Part shown: positions 8,152-14,356 of the stretch, piece by piece
How positions within the stretch are numbered: position 1 is the first letter of the stretch
How the letters are laid out: each line of letters opens with the position of its first letter
Source: an uncultured Bacilli bacterium
GTDB taxonomy: Bacteria > Bacillota_I > Bacilli_A > RF39 > UBA660
Assembly (NCBI GenBank): GCA_948543905.1
Contig: CAOVIS010000005.1
Coordinates: forward strand, 2,137-23,243
DNA: 21,107 nt
Reading direction: 5' to 3'
Made by a program: the position numbers and the translations under genes
Notes under the pieces: generated by a model
The model's database searches: none
What the model was told of the DNA's origin: nothing
The model's input: the letters and a program-made list of their open reading frames with translations, nothing else

Positions 8152-8180
8152 ATTTTATCATAAAATGGCAATACTGTCAA
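8152..8180 (-). promoter_or_regulatory. Strong sigma-A promoter of the SleB-type gene
   Basis: On the minus strand a consensus TTGACA (8180-8175), a 17-bp spacer, and TAAAAT (8157-8152). It lies directly after the DUF368 stop at 8195. It shows that the SleB-type gene is its own unit in vegetative cells and rules out a start upstream of 8145. Confidence 0.82.
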
Positions 8181-8194
8181 ATTTTTTATGTTAA

Positions 8195-8971
8195 TTATTT
8201 GTCAAGAAAAACGCCAATTATAAGCCCAAACGAAAGAAATAAACATAGGTAAATATTTAGAGTTGATGCTATGCTCATTAAAAGAAGTAAAATTGAGGAA
8301 AACATTAAGCTAAAAATAAGCCAATTAGTGATATTTCGAGCTTTTTTAAAGAGATAATTCATTAAATAACAAACTAATATTATTCCAATAATTACACCAA
8401 TTCCATAAAATATAAAAATTAAACTAAAGAGACTTCCTAAAATGGTTAAAATATACTCATATACTCCTAAAAGCATAAATATAGCTGTACCACTAATTCC
8501 AGGGATTACTGAAGTAAAAGCATCTATCATACCTAGAAAAATAGTATATAAATAATTTAAAAATGAACCAGTAAAAAGAAAATTGGATGTAGTTTTATTA
8601 AAAGATAAAAGAATCATCAAACTAGTTATAGTGATAAAAATTAAAACATTTTTAAAATTTAAACTTAAGTTTTTGGTAAAAGGAATAAAAGTACCAATTA
8701 TTAATCCTAAAAATAAATACATAGTTTCATAATAATAGTTATCTAATAAAAAAAGAATTAATTTACTAAAAAATATGATAGCAAGTATAACGCCAAGTCC
8801 AAAATTTATTAAAAATTTTAAATTTTCTTTTTTATTATTAAAAAAATTAGTTACAGCTTCTAATAAATGTTCATAAACTCCTAGCGTAATTGCAAGCATT
8901 GAGCCACTAACACCAGGAATAATTTTGCCAAGTCCTACAATAAAACCTTTTAAAATAAGTAAAAAATTCAT
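8195..8971 (-). CDS. DUF368 membrane protein, probable undecaprenyl-phosphate translocase
   Basis: The protein has 258 residues and about eight hydrophobic membrane segments. It carries the two DUF368 signature loops, IIPGVSGSMLAI (~17-28) and VIPGISGTAIFML (~155-167), which form an inverted internal repeat. Each is followed by a 'LGVYE' motif. DUF368 proteins (PopT in Staphylococcus) are known as flippases that return undecaprenyl phosphate to the cytoplasmic face for peptidoglycan and teichoic acid synthesis. Length and motif placement match the family. The start ATG at 8971 has GGTGAT six bases upstream. It lies 23 bases after yunB and probably shares its transcript, which would place lipid-carrier recycling under the same control as a sporulation protein. 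The biochemical role is inherited from family data, not shown here. Confidence 0.88.
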   Translation of the reverse strand: MNFLLILKGFIVGLGKIIPGVSGSMLAITLGVYEHLLEAVTNFFNNKKENLKFLINFGLGVILAIIFFSKLILFLLDNYYYETMYLFLGLIIGTFIPFTKNLSLNFKNVLIFITITSLMILLSFNKTTSNFLFTGSFLNYLYTIFLGMIDAFTSVIPGISGTAIFMLLGVYEYILTILGSLFSLIFIFYGIGVIIGIILVCYLMNYLFKKARNITNWLIFSLMFSSILLLLMSIASTLNIYLCLFLSFGLIIGVFLDK

Positions 8972-8994
8972 TTAATCACCACTTAATTCTATGT

Positions 8995-9738
8995 TTAATC
9001 TAAATTTTTAATTAATGGATTACTACTACTTTCAATTACACCATTATAAAAACTGGGAACTTCTCCTTCAATCATCATTGAAGCAATTATGGCATCATAT
9101 TTAAAGTTTATTTCACGATTTCCAAAAGGTCCAACTATATTATGAGAAAATTCAATATAAACAAAAACTTCTACTAAAGCATTATTAAGACCATAATTGG
9201 TAATTTTAGTTTCTAAATTAGTAAGAATGGAGCCAATAAAATTGACTTTGAGAGGAATTTTAGGGCCTAAATTGAAAAATAAATTATTATTAAGACTATT
9301 GCCTAAAGGGATATTTAAAATAAGACCTCCCGCTTTATGACTCATTTTGGGATCTAAATAACCAATTGCAATTGAACCATTTTCGAGTGATTTTAGAGAG
9401 TTAGTTAAGATATTAGAAACATTATCTAAAACTTTATATGCTTTATCTAAGTTAAAGCTTACATATAATATTTCATCTTTTTTATTTTTGCTAATAATTA
9501 AGATGTCATCAAGAGTATTTTTATTTAAAACACTATTGTTTATTTTCTCAGTAATTAGACTATAAGTTACTCTTTTAATTTCTGATTCACTTATATTAAG
9601 TAAATTTTCTTTAATATTCCCGTTAAATTTAGATAATAAAAAAAATGTAAATATTCCAATAAAACAGATAGTAATAAATATTATTCTACCAAAATTTTTA
9701 TCTTTATATTGACATTTACTTTTAAATTTAGCTTTCAT
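8995..9738 (-). CDS. yunB: Sporulation protein YunB
   Basis: The protein has 247 residues and matches YunB. It has a short positively charged N-terminus and one transmembrane segment at ~19-38 (IIFITICFIGIFTFFLL). The soluble part carries the family motifs 'NLGPKIPLKVNFIG' (~157-170), 'NYGLNNALVEVFVYI' and the C-terminal GEVPSFYNG. In Bacillus, YunB is made under sigma-E in the mother cell and is required for proper spore formation; its biochemical action is not established. It is anchored with most of the protein outside the cytoplasm. The ribosome binding site is weak and a small AT-rich gap of 15 bases separates it from the preceding unknown gene, so it is likely the second gene of a three-gene operon ending with DUF368. 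The ATG at 9738 is the first usable start. Confidence 0.88.
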   Translation of the reverse strand: MKAKFKSKCQYKDKNFGRIIFITICFIGIFTFFLLSKFNGNIKENLLNISESEIKRVTYSLITEKINNSVLNKNTLDDILIISKNKKDEILYVSFNLDKAYKVLDNVSNILTNSLKSLENGSIAIGYLDPKMSHKAGGLILNIPLGNSLNNNLFFNLGPKIPLKVNFIGSILTNLETKITNYGLNNALVEVFVYIEFSHNIVGPFGNREINFKYDAIIASMMIEGEVPSFYNGVIESSSNPLIKNLD

Positions 9739-9753
9739 ACTAAAATATATGCT

Positions 9754-10632
9754 TTAGAATAAAGAAAGATTTAAAAATTTGTTTAAAAATATTATTAAAC
9801 CAGCTATTAAGACAAGGCTTACTAAAATAATAACTACATAAATTAAAGCTTTATTTGATTTTACTTCTTTTTTTAAATCATTAAAATCATCAAAATCACT
9901 TTGGGTAAATTGTAGGGTACTTGTTAAATCACTCAAATCTTCTTTTTTAGTTTCTTCCTCTTTTTTGATTTCTGGAGCGATTTTTTTAGCCTCTTCTAAG
10001 GACATAATTGGTGAAGTCTCATTAATACTTTCTTCTTCATGAGCACCACCTACAATAATAGTATCATCATTGCCTTTTAAATCAGTTAAAATATCTAAGG
10101 GATCTAATTCTTTATTATCTTTTTTAGGAATTAGTTCATGAGCTGTGATAGTGTTTATTAACTCCATTAGTTCACTATTTTCTTCTTTTTTAGGAACCTC
10201 AGAAGTATTTGATGTCTTTTCTTCTGTTTTATCAATATCAAGGCTATTTAGAATATCAAATTGAGTATCACGAATTTTTTTTAATCTTTCTTTTTCATAG
10301 TCAACTTCTTTTTCACTCCTGGCTTGTTCTAAGATTGCATTAATATCGTATTCTCTTGTTTCATCCAAACTGATATTAGGAGTTTCTTCTTCTATATCTA
10401 TAGCTATGCTTCTTCTTTTTGGCTCTTTATTATATTTGGTATCAAGGATTCTTTTTATTCTTTCAACATCTATATCTTTAGCATTGTTATCGATTACCGT
10501 TGCATTGGTATCAATACGATAATCATCAACTTCGATATTATTAATATTTTCGTAAAGATTAACATTTTTTTGTTCGCGAAGTAATGTACTTACTCCTTCT
10601 TCATCGTAATACTTTTCCATACGTGTTTTCAT
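9754..10632 (-). CDS. Acidic tail-anchored protein of unknown function
   Basis: The protein has 292 residues. Residues 1-260 are strongly acidic with many Glu/Asp/Lys and little hydrophobic content. They look largely disordered, with helical patches (for example DVERIKRILDTKYNKEPKRR near 55-74). One transmembrane segment lies at ~264-286 (ALIYVVIILVSLVLIAGLIIFL), followed by only about seven residues. This is the layout of a tail-anchored protein with a large cytosolic part. I do not recognise a domain. It is the first gene of the operon with yunB and DUF368, which suggests an envelope or sporulation-linked role, but that is inference. GGTGGT sits a few bases before the ATG at 10632, and a promoter lies at 10648-10676. 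Confidence 0.75.
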   Translation of the reverse strand: MKTRMEKYYDEEGVSTLLREQKNVNLYENINNIEVDDYRIDTNATVIDNNAKDIDVERIKRILDTKYNKEPKRRSIAIDIEEETPNISLDETREYDINAILEQARSEKEVDYEKERLKKIRDTQFDILNSLDIDKTEEKTSNTSEVPKKEENSELMELINTITAHELIPKKDNKELDPLDILTDLKGNDDTIIVGGAHEEESINETSPIMSLEEAKKIAPEIKKEEETKKEDLSDLTSTLQFTQSDFDDFNDLKKEVKSNKALIYVVIILVSLVLIAGLIIFLNKFLNLSLF

Positions 10633-10647
10633 ATTACCACCAAGTTA

Positions 10648-10676
10648 ATTTTAGCATATTTTTTAGCTTTTGAAAA
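10648..10676 (-). promoter_or_regulatory. Sigma-A-like promoter of the unknown-yunB-DUF368 operon
   Basis: On the minus strand TTTTCA (10676-10671), a 17-bp spacer, TAAAAT (10653-10648). The divergent ferredoxin promoter has its -35 only eight bases away, so the two probably share one short regulatory region. A TTTTCA -35 is also used by the ffh and ferredoxin promoters. Confidence 0.5.
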
Positions 10677-10684
10677 CAATTATC

Positions 10685-10713
10685 TTTTCAATTAGTAAAA
10701 CTTTTGTTATAAT
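10685..10713 (+). promoter_or_regulatory. Sigma-A promoter of the ferredoxin gene
   Basis: TTTTCA at 10685-10690, a 17-bp spacer and a perfect TATAAT at 10708-10713. AAGGAG at 10723-10728 then precedes the ATG by eight bases. Confidence 0.65.
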
Positions 10714-10736
10714 TGAGTTATTAAGGAGAAAAAAGT

Positions 10737-11027
10737 ATGATGAAAAAAATTAAAGTAAATAGTGATGCTTGCATTGGATGTGGAGCTTGCGTAGCAATTG
10801 ATTCAGAACATTTTGCTTTTAATGATGAAGGACTCAGTAAAGCTATAAATCAAGATAATTTAGAGAGTGAAGATTTAAAAAATGCAATAGATACTTGTCC
10901 AACTAGTGCTATATCTATTTTGGAAAGTGATGAAGAAGAATCTAATTTGGAAGAGAATACTTGTGAGTGCGAAGCTTGTGATTGTAAACATGATAAGAAA
11001 TGCGAGTGTAACCATGAAGAGGAATAA
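10737..11027 (+). CDS. [4Fe-4S] ferredoxin with cysteine-rich tail
   Basis: The protein has 96 residues. Cys12, Cys15, Cys18 (CIGCGAC) and Cys54 (in DTCPTSAI) are the four ligands expected of a single-cluster [4Fe-4S] ferredoxin of the Fer/YfhL-like type. Two cluster-binding loops bracket the Phe/Asp-rich centre. It should carry electrons in the cytoplasm for unknown partner enzymes; no redox partner is adjacent. The domain ends near residue 62. An added acidic tail then carries six more cysteines (76, 78, 81, 83, 89, 91) with His at 85 and 93, in Cys-x-Cys pairs. The tail resembles a metallothionein-type metal site and is not part of the ferredoxin fold. The start is chosen by AAGGAG eight bases upstream. 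It is monocistronic, between its own promoter and terminator. Confidence 0.85.
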   Translation: MMKKIKVNSDACIGCGACVAIDSEHFAFNDEGLSKAINQDNLESEDLKNAIDTCPTSAISILESDEEESNLEENTCECEACDCKHDKKCECNHEEE

Positions 11028-11039
11028 CCTCTTTTTTTT
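11017..11039 (+). terminator. Intrinsic terminator of the ferredoxin gene
   Basis: A 6-bp stem AAGAGG (11017-11022) / CCTCTT (11028-11033) closes the loop AATAA, followed by a T run ending at 11039. The loop contains the TAA stop codon of the ferredoxin gene. Confidence 0.75.
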
Positions 11040-11054
11040 ATAAAGTAAAAAGCC

Positions 11055-11768
11055 TTATTCATTAGAACAAGACTCATTCATTTGCAAGTGAATATTGTAA
11101 GTTATTACTTTATTTTCTTTGTTTAGAGCATTTATTATTAAATGAAGATTATTACAAGCTGTAGTGGTACAGCTACAATCATAATTATCAATATTAAATT
11201 CGACTTCTTTTAAAAGTTCTGATAAATAATTTAAATTCTCTTTTTTGGAATCTAACTTTCCCCAAGTACTAATTTTTTTCTCGATATTATTTACAGATTC
11301 ATATAAAATACATTCAATATTTTTATATTCAGCTTCATCATTACCAGCATAATTAACATCCGATATATAAATTGATTTCTTTTTATTGTTGAAAGCAACT
11401 ACTCCTTTAATTGTAAAAGAATCATTATCAGAAGCAATAGATTTAAAATTAAAATCATTATTATTTTTGAATTTTAAGATAACTAGTAAAGCAATAATTA
11501 TAAATAAAATACTTATAATAAATATAAAAATTCTTTTTTTATTTGGCTTATTTTTCTTAAGTTCTGCTCCTTCTAAAATATCGTTTATGTCAACTTCAAA
11601 AATATCACTCAATTTCTTTAACATTTCAATATCCGGAATGCCGCGACCATTTTCCCATTTAGATACTGCTTGAGAAGTAACTAATAGTTTATCGGCTAAT
11701 TCTTTTTGAGTCATATTATTTGCTTTTCGGAGTTCCAAAATAAATTTACCAATATTATCAGAATTCAC
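11055..11768 (-). CDS. Membrane-anchored XRE-family transcription regulator
   Basis: The protein has 237 residues from GTG 11768. The HTH_3/XRE domain spans residues ~6-62 (KFILELRKANNMTQKELADKL, VTSQAVSKWENGRGIPDIEML). A basic linker and one transmembrane segment follow at ~80-98 (IFIFIISILFIIIALLVIL). The C-terminal ~135 residues are probably outside the cell. They carry a Cys cluster (CSCTTTAC near residue 195) and a late Cys, suggesting disulfides or a metal site in an external sensor domain. Such proteins can bind DNA while tethered in the membrane and respond to an external cue; target and ligand are unknown. The GTG start is preferred because GGTGGTG lies five bases upstream, and a longer frame begins inside the -10 of the promoter at 11797-11825. 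Confidence 0.82.
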   Translation of the reverse strand: MNSDNIGKFILELRKANNMTQKELADKLLVTSQAVSKWENGRGIPDIEMLKKLSDIFEVDINDILEGAELKKNKPNKKRIFIFIISILFIIIALLVILKFKNNNDFNFKSIASDNDSFTIKGVVAFNNKKKSIYISDVNYAGNDEAEYKNIECILYESVNNIEKKISTWGKLDSKKENLNYLSELLKEVEFNIDNYDCSCTTTACNNLHLIINALNKENKVITYNIHLQMNESCSNE

Positions 11769-11796
11769 ATAATCACCACCAATATAACTAATAATC

Positions 11797-11825
11797 ATTA
11801 TAATTTATTTTAGAAAAAAACACAA
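11797..11825 (-). promoter_or_regulatory. Sigma-A promoter of the XRE membrane regulator
   Basis: On the minus strand TTGTGT (11825-11820), a 17-bp spacer and a perfect TATAAT (11802-11797). It implies a short leader of about 20 bases before the GTG start at 11768. Confidence 0.65.
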
Positions 11826-11844
11826 CTAAAGTATAGAATTTTTC

Positions 11845-11873
11845 TTGACTTTAAGGGGAAATCCTGATATATT
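11845..11873 (+). promoter_or_regulatory. Promoter of the tRNA-Met gene
   Basis: TTGACT at 11845-11850, a 17-bp spacer and TATATT at 11868-11873, ending 19 bases before the mature tRNA 5' end. Confidence 0.75.
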
Positions 11874-11892
11874 ATTAATGTTAATTGATTAC

Positions 11893-11969
11893 GGCGGGAT
11901 AGCTCAGCTGGCTAGAGCGACCGGTTCATACCCGGTAGGTCGGGGGTTCAATCCCCTCTCCCGCTACCA
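11893..11969 (+). tRNA. Elongator tRNA-Met (CAT anticodon)
   Basis: A 77-nt cloverleaf with encoded CCA. The acceptor arm GGCGGGA pairs with TCCCGCT (G1-U72 wobble). The D arm GCTC..GAGC, the anticodon stem ACCGG/CCGGT around TTCATAC (anticodon CAT), and the T arm with TTCAATC loop are all complete. It is nearly identical in form to the Bacillus elongator tRNA-Met. It is not initiator tRNA, because it lacks the three stacked G-C pairs and the unpaired position 1-72. The 3' half (about 11945-11969) is a common integration target for mobile elements, although no second copy of it occurs in the window. Confidence 0.97.
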
Positions 11970-11983
11970 ATAATTTTGAACTA

Positions 11984-12009
11984 AAACATGAGGTTATCAT
12001 GTTTTTTTT
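11984..12009 (+). terminator. Intrinsic terminator of tRNA-Met
   Basis: A stem AAACATGA (11984-11991) / TCATGTTT (11997-12004) with loop GGTTA, followed by a run of T ending at 12009. Confidence 0.85.
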
Positions 12010-12013
12010 ATAA

Positions 12014-12036
12014 TTGTGCCATATATTTGTGCCATA
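12014..12036. repeat. Two direct copies of TTGTGCCATA
   Basis: TTGTGCCATA at 12014-12023 and 12027-12036, a period of 13 bases, directly after the tRNA terminator. Short direct repeats with helical-turn-like spacing beside a tRNA 3' end can be integrase arm-type sites. No integrase gene is in the window, so this stays a suggestion. Confidence 0.3.
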
Positions 12037-12044
12037 AGTTTAAA

Positions 12045-12072
12045 ATGACATCAACTTTTTTGTTAATGTCAT
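12045..12072. terminator. Bidirectional-looking hairpin, homologous to one at 14289
   Basis: An 11-bp stem (ATGACATCAAC with GTTAATGTCAT, one C-A mismatch) closes a T6 loop, with T-rich flanks on both strands. It lies ten bases beyond the stop of the minus-strand surface-protein gene and so probably ends it. Its sequence is repeated, with the same mismatch, in the larger hairpin at 14289-14339. Confidence 0.65.
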
Positions 12073-12081
12073 ATTTTTATT

Positions 12082-13479
12082 TTAACTGTAAACTACAACA
12101 AATGGATTACTTTCTGAACCAACACCTGTAAAATGCGTATCTGCACGTAAATTTATGACAGGGCGAAAACTGACATCTCCATAAACATCAACATCGCAAG
12201 GGGTAATACGACCATCAATATAGACGTAAAAAACACTAGCACTAGAATTATAACTAAATGGAGACATTGTCCAATAATTTTGATTTGTGTATAGATAATA
12301 TGTTGAATTGCTTAGGGTACCAAATCCACCTGCAAATGTTATCTCATCACTTGTTATTAATCCTACTGGATATGTTAACTTCTTATTTCCTTCATCTGCA
12401 TTACTTACTGTAAACAAATCTCTACCCTTATTTGCACATTGTAATGTTGGAGTCTGAATTGATTTTAAACTTTCTAAATTTGTTGCCCATAACCTATCAG
12501 CTGGATTATACACAGTTTTTCCTTTACCATATCCACCACCAATATAATTTGAATGCCCTTTTGCTATTTCACGATCATTACAAAATCCAGTATTCACATC
12601 TACATAATTTCCAAATTTTTTATCTTCTATATTTGTCTTATACCATTTATCCACTTCAACTTTGGCATTACTATCATATAAATTTTTATGTGCTTCAATA
12701 TAACTATCTGAATTCCCAGAATTTATACTAATCATATATCCTACATATGCATTATCATTATCTGATGAAATATATGGATATATCGAATTATATTGATATT
12801 TTCCATTTATTGCAGTTGTTGTTCCTGTTTTATTGGAATCTGAAACTGCTCCATTGGCCTCACCTTGATATATCATTCTTACTGTTCCATTGCCATTAAT
12901 TCTAATGATACGCCAATAGAAGCCTGCAAATTTTACCCAGTTATTTAGTTTATCTTCTACTCCTCTAAAATAATAACTTGTTCCATAATCATCTGGGGCA
13001 CTATATATTCCAGTATCTGTACTTGTTGCTATTCCTGTAAACTCTATTTTCTCTTCGATATTTGTTGTATCTCCTACAATAGTTTCTACTGTTGGTGGGA
13101 TTGTTTGTTTATCAAAATACAAATAACATTTAGTTCTTTTGGTTATATCACTTATACCAATTAAACCATTTTCATAAGTTAGGGTTATACTTGTGTCTTT
13201 AGTGCCATTAACGTTACAATATGATTTGTCGTTTAGAGTATAGCCACTAACTGGAACAGTGTTTGTTGCTTCATATTCACCTGCTTCATTTTCTATTTGA
13301 ATGGCTACTAAATCGATATCTGCTGGTGTATAATTAATAGTTCCATTAACTAAGTCTAAAGTCTCTATATTTTTATACTTGGCTTTTGATGTTGTTAATA
13401 TTAGTGTTGTTATTATGCCTACTGTTATCAATCCTCCGATTATTATTTTTTTATGATTTTTTATTTTCTCTAATTTCAT
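12082..13479 (-). CDS. Surface protein with lectin-like C-terminal domain, unknown role
   Basis: The protein has 465 residues. A basic N-terminus and one hydrophobic segment at ~12-30 act as anchor or uncleaved signal; the rest should be outside the cell. Residues ~40-125 carry two Cys (~88, ~117) in a beta-rich domain. Residues ~165-465 contain the pattern YYFRGV...NNWVKFAGFYWRIIRINGNGTVRMIYQG and end with NYWTMSPFSY, FRPVINLRAD and a GVGSESNPFVV motif. This layout matches a DUF6273/C-type-lectin-like fold family expanded in uncultured gut Firmicutes; ligand and function are unknown. AGGAAGGG eight bases upstream sets ATG 13479. It has its own sigma-A promoter, and an XRE-type regulator gene is read in the opposite direction from the same intergenic region. 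The Cys-containing N-terminal module and the absence of a C-terminal anchor are notable. Confidence 0.72.
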   Translation of the reverse strand: MKLEKIKNHKKIIIGGLITVGIITTLILTTSKAKYKNIETLDLVNGTINYTPADIDLVAIQIENEAGEYEATNTVPVSGYTLNDKSYCNVNGTKDTSITLTYENGLIGISDITKRTKCYLYFDKQTIPPTVETIVGDTTNIEEKIEFTGIATSTDTGIYSAPDDYGTSYYFRGVEDKLNNWVKFAGFYWRIIRINGNGTVRMIYQGEANGAVSDSNKTGTTTAINGKYQYNSIYPYISSDNDNAYVGYMISINSGNSDSYIEAHKNLYDSNAKVEVDKWYKTNIEDKKFGNYVDVNTGFCNDREIAKGHSNYIGGGYGKGKTVYNPADRLWATNLESLKSIQTPTLQCANKGRDLFTVSNADEGNKKLTYPVGLITSDEITFAGGFGTLSNSTYYLYTNQNYWTMSPFSYNSSASVFYVYIDGRITPCDVDVYGDVSFRPVINLRADTHFTGVGSESNPFVVVYS

Positions 13480-13509
13480 TATTTATTCCCTTCCTCTAGT
13501 TCTAAATAA

Positions 13510-13519
13510 TGAGCGCTCA
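13510..13519. promoter_or_regulatory. Perfect palindrome TGAGCGCTCA in the surface-gene leader
   Basis: A 10-bp perfect inverted repeat, strikingly GC-rich for this region, about 30 bases downstream of the -10 of the surface-protein promoter and 31 bases upstream of its ATG. It could be a repressor operator, perhaps of the neighbouring HTH protein, or a small RNA hairpin. No second copy was noticed in the window. Confidence 0.4.
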
Positions 13520-13550
13520 ATTATATTAGAAATTTATCATTTATAGTTTT

Positions 13551-13579
13551 ATTATATTATTTCTTATATTAAAAGTCAA
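13551..13579 (-). promoter_or_regulatory. Sigma-A promoter of the surface-protein gene
   Basis: On the minus strand TTGACT (13579-13574), a 17-bp spacer and a perfect TATAAT (13556-13551). Predicted transcription starts near 13544, giving a leader of about 65 bases that contains the TGAGCGCTCA palindrome. Confidence 0.8.
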
Positions 13580-13652
13580 GAAAAATATCGGCATTTATGA
13601 TGTTTGATGTTATTATTTTTGAATTAATGAGAGAATATCATTGGTGAAATGT

Positions 13653-14095
13653 ATGGAATATGTTAAAAAATTGAAAAATCTACGTGAAAAAAATAACATT
13701 ACTCAAAAAACAGTAGCTGAATTATTAAATATAAATCAAAATTTATATTGTATGTATGAAAATGAATATCAAGTTATACCATTAAAGCATTTAAATACTT
13801 TAAGTAATTATTTTAATGTTTCTTTAGATTATTTGTTTGGCTTTACAAATAAAATTCAATATAACGATATTTGTTGTGAGATTAATAATTTAGATTAAAA
13901 GAATTTCGTAAAGATAATAAATTAACACAAAACAAATTAGCTAACATTTTAAATACTGAACAGCCAGTTATAGCTAATTATGAAAATGGTAAAAATATTA
14001 TTGCCTTACCCTTTTTGTACACTATCTGTAAAAAATATAATATAAGTGCTGATTATCTTTTAGGTAAAACTGATAGTCCTAAATTTTATAAATAA
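13653..14095 (+). pseudogene. Frameshifted tandem XRE helix-turn-helix regulator
   Basis: The first frame (ATG 13653 to TAA 13896-13898) encodes one XRE domain: KKLKNLREKNNITQKTVAELL, then an altered recognition helix region, then NYFNVSLDYLFGFTN. The next frame (from 13889 to TAA 14093-14095) encodes a second: RLKEFRKDNKLTQNKLANIL, then QPVIANYENGK, then KKYNISADYLLGKTD. The second half has no start codon of its own. The two halves together match a tandem-HTH family of about 145 residues that I recall from low-GC gut Firmicutes. A net one-base shift near 13889-13896 separates them, and no classical slippery heptamer is visible. The first domain alone might still be made. ATG 13653 is preferred because GGTG lies six bases upstream; TTG 13641 is possible. 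It lies opposite the surface-protein gene and may have controlled it. Confidence 0.72.
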
Positions 14096-14110
14096 ATATA
14101 TTGTTTTTAC

Positions 14111-14139
14111 TAGACCAAATTGTAAACTTTTGCTATAGT
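14111..14139 (+). promoter_or_regulatory. Possible promoter of the small structured transcript
   Basis: TAGACC (14111-14116), a 17-bp spacer and TATAGT (14134-14139). A second -10-like box, TACAAT at 14177-14182, lacks a good -35 but would put the 5' end right at the strand that pairs with the ribosome binding site. Confidence 0.35.
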
Positions 14140-14191
14140 GTTCTTAGAGCGTTAGAATACTCTTGATGTCTACTATTACAATGACACAAAC

Positions 14192-14225
14192 CTCCCTTTC
14201 AAAGACGAAAGTTTTTAGAAAGGAG
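14192..14225 (+). promoter_or_regulatory. Hairpin that can hide the ribosome binding site of the 40-codon ORF
   Basis: CTCC-TTTC (14192-14200, one bulged C) can pair with GAAAGGAG (14218-14225), which is the ribosome binding site. The same CTTTC (14196-14200) can pair instead with a nearer GAAAG (14207-14211), leaving the site free. The two structures exclude each other, as in a switch or in a toxin mRNA that needs processing before translation. Confidence 0.45.
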
Positions 14226-14233
14226 TTTTGCCT

Positions 14234-14356
14234 ATGGTAATAGTTAAGTTTTTAAACTTTATAAAAAGCCTTATTAGGCAAAATAAAATGGCATCAACTT
14301 TTATTGTTATTCATGTGAATAAGATAGAAGTTAATGTCACAAAAACCAATTTGTAG
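14234..14356 (+). CDS. Small ORF, 40 residues, inside a structured RNA
   Basis: ATG 14234 to TAG 14354-14356. It encodes 40 residues starting MVIVKFLNFIKSLIRQNKM, basic with a hydrophobic patch, and no family that I recognise. AGAAAGGAG (14217-14225) is a near-perfect ribosome binding site eight bases before the ATG, which argues for translation. The second half of the ORF coincides with a large hairpin (14289-14339), so its codons may be constrained by RNA structure. A promoter-like sequence lies upstream and a strong terminator follows, making a free-standing unit of ~260 bases between the HTH gene and the CotD-like gene. It could be a small toxin, a leader peptide, or an ORF by chance in a small RNA. 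The ORF is below usual annotation length. Confidence 0.4.
   Translation: MVIVKFLNFIKSLIRQNKMASTFIVIHVNKIEVNVTKTNL
14289..14339. repeat. Large hairpin related to the one at 12045
   Basis: Outer arms TGGCATCAACTTTTA (14289-14303) and TAGAAGTTAATGTCA (14325-14339) pair with two G-U pairs and one C-A mismatch. An inner stem TTATTC/GAATAA closes an ATGT loop. On the minus strand the hairpin is followed by a T-rich stretch, so it could also stop minus-strand transcription. The outer arms share TG-CATCAACTTTT and GTTAATGTCA with 12045-12072, including the C-A mismatch. Confidence 0.6.

Noticed and set aside
8127..8180. Longer N-terminus for the SleB-type protein, from 8180
   Set aside because: The region contains the -35, -10 and transcription start of a consensus promoter, and ATG 8126 has an excellent ribosome binding site.
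11893..11969. tRNA read as initiator tRNA-fMet or tRNA-Ile2
   Set aside because: It lacks initiator features, and its sequence follows the Bacillus elongator tRNA-Met closely. Ile2 cannot be fully excluded from the CAT anticodon alone, but the body favours Met.
12082..13479. Diversity-generating retroelement acting on the surface protein
   Set aside because: No reverse transcriptase, accessory protein or template repeat is in the window.
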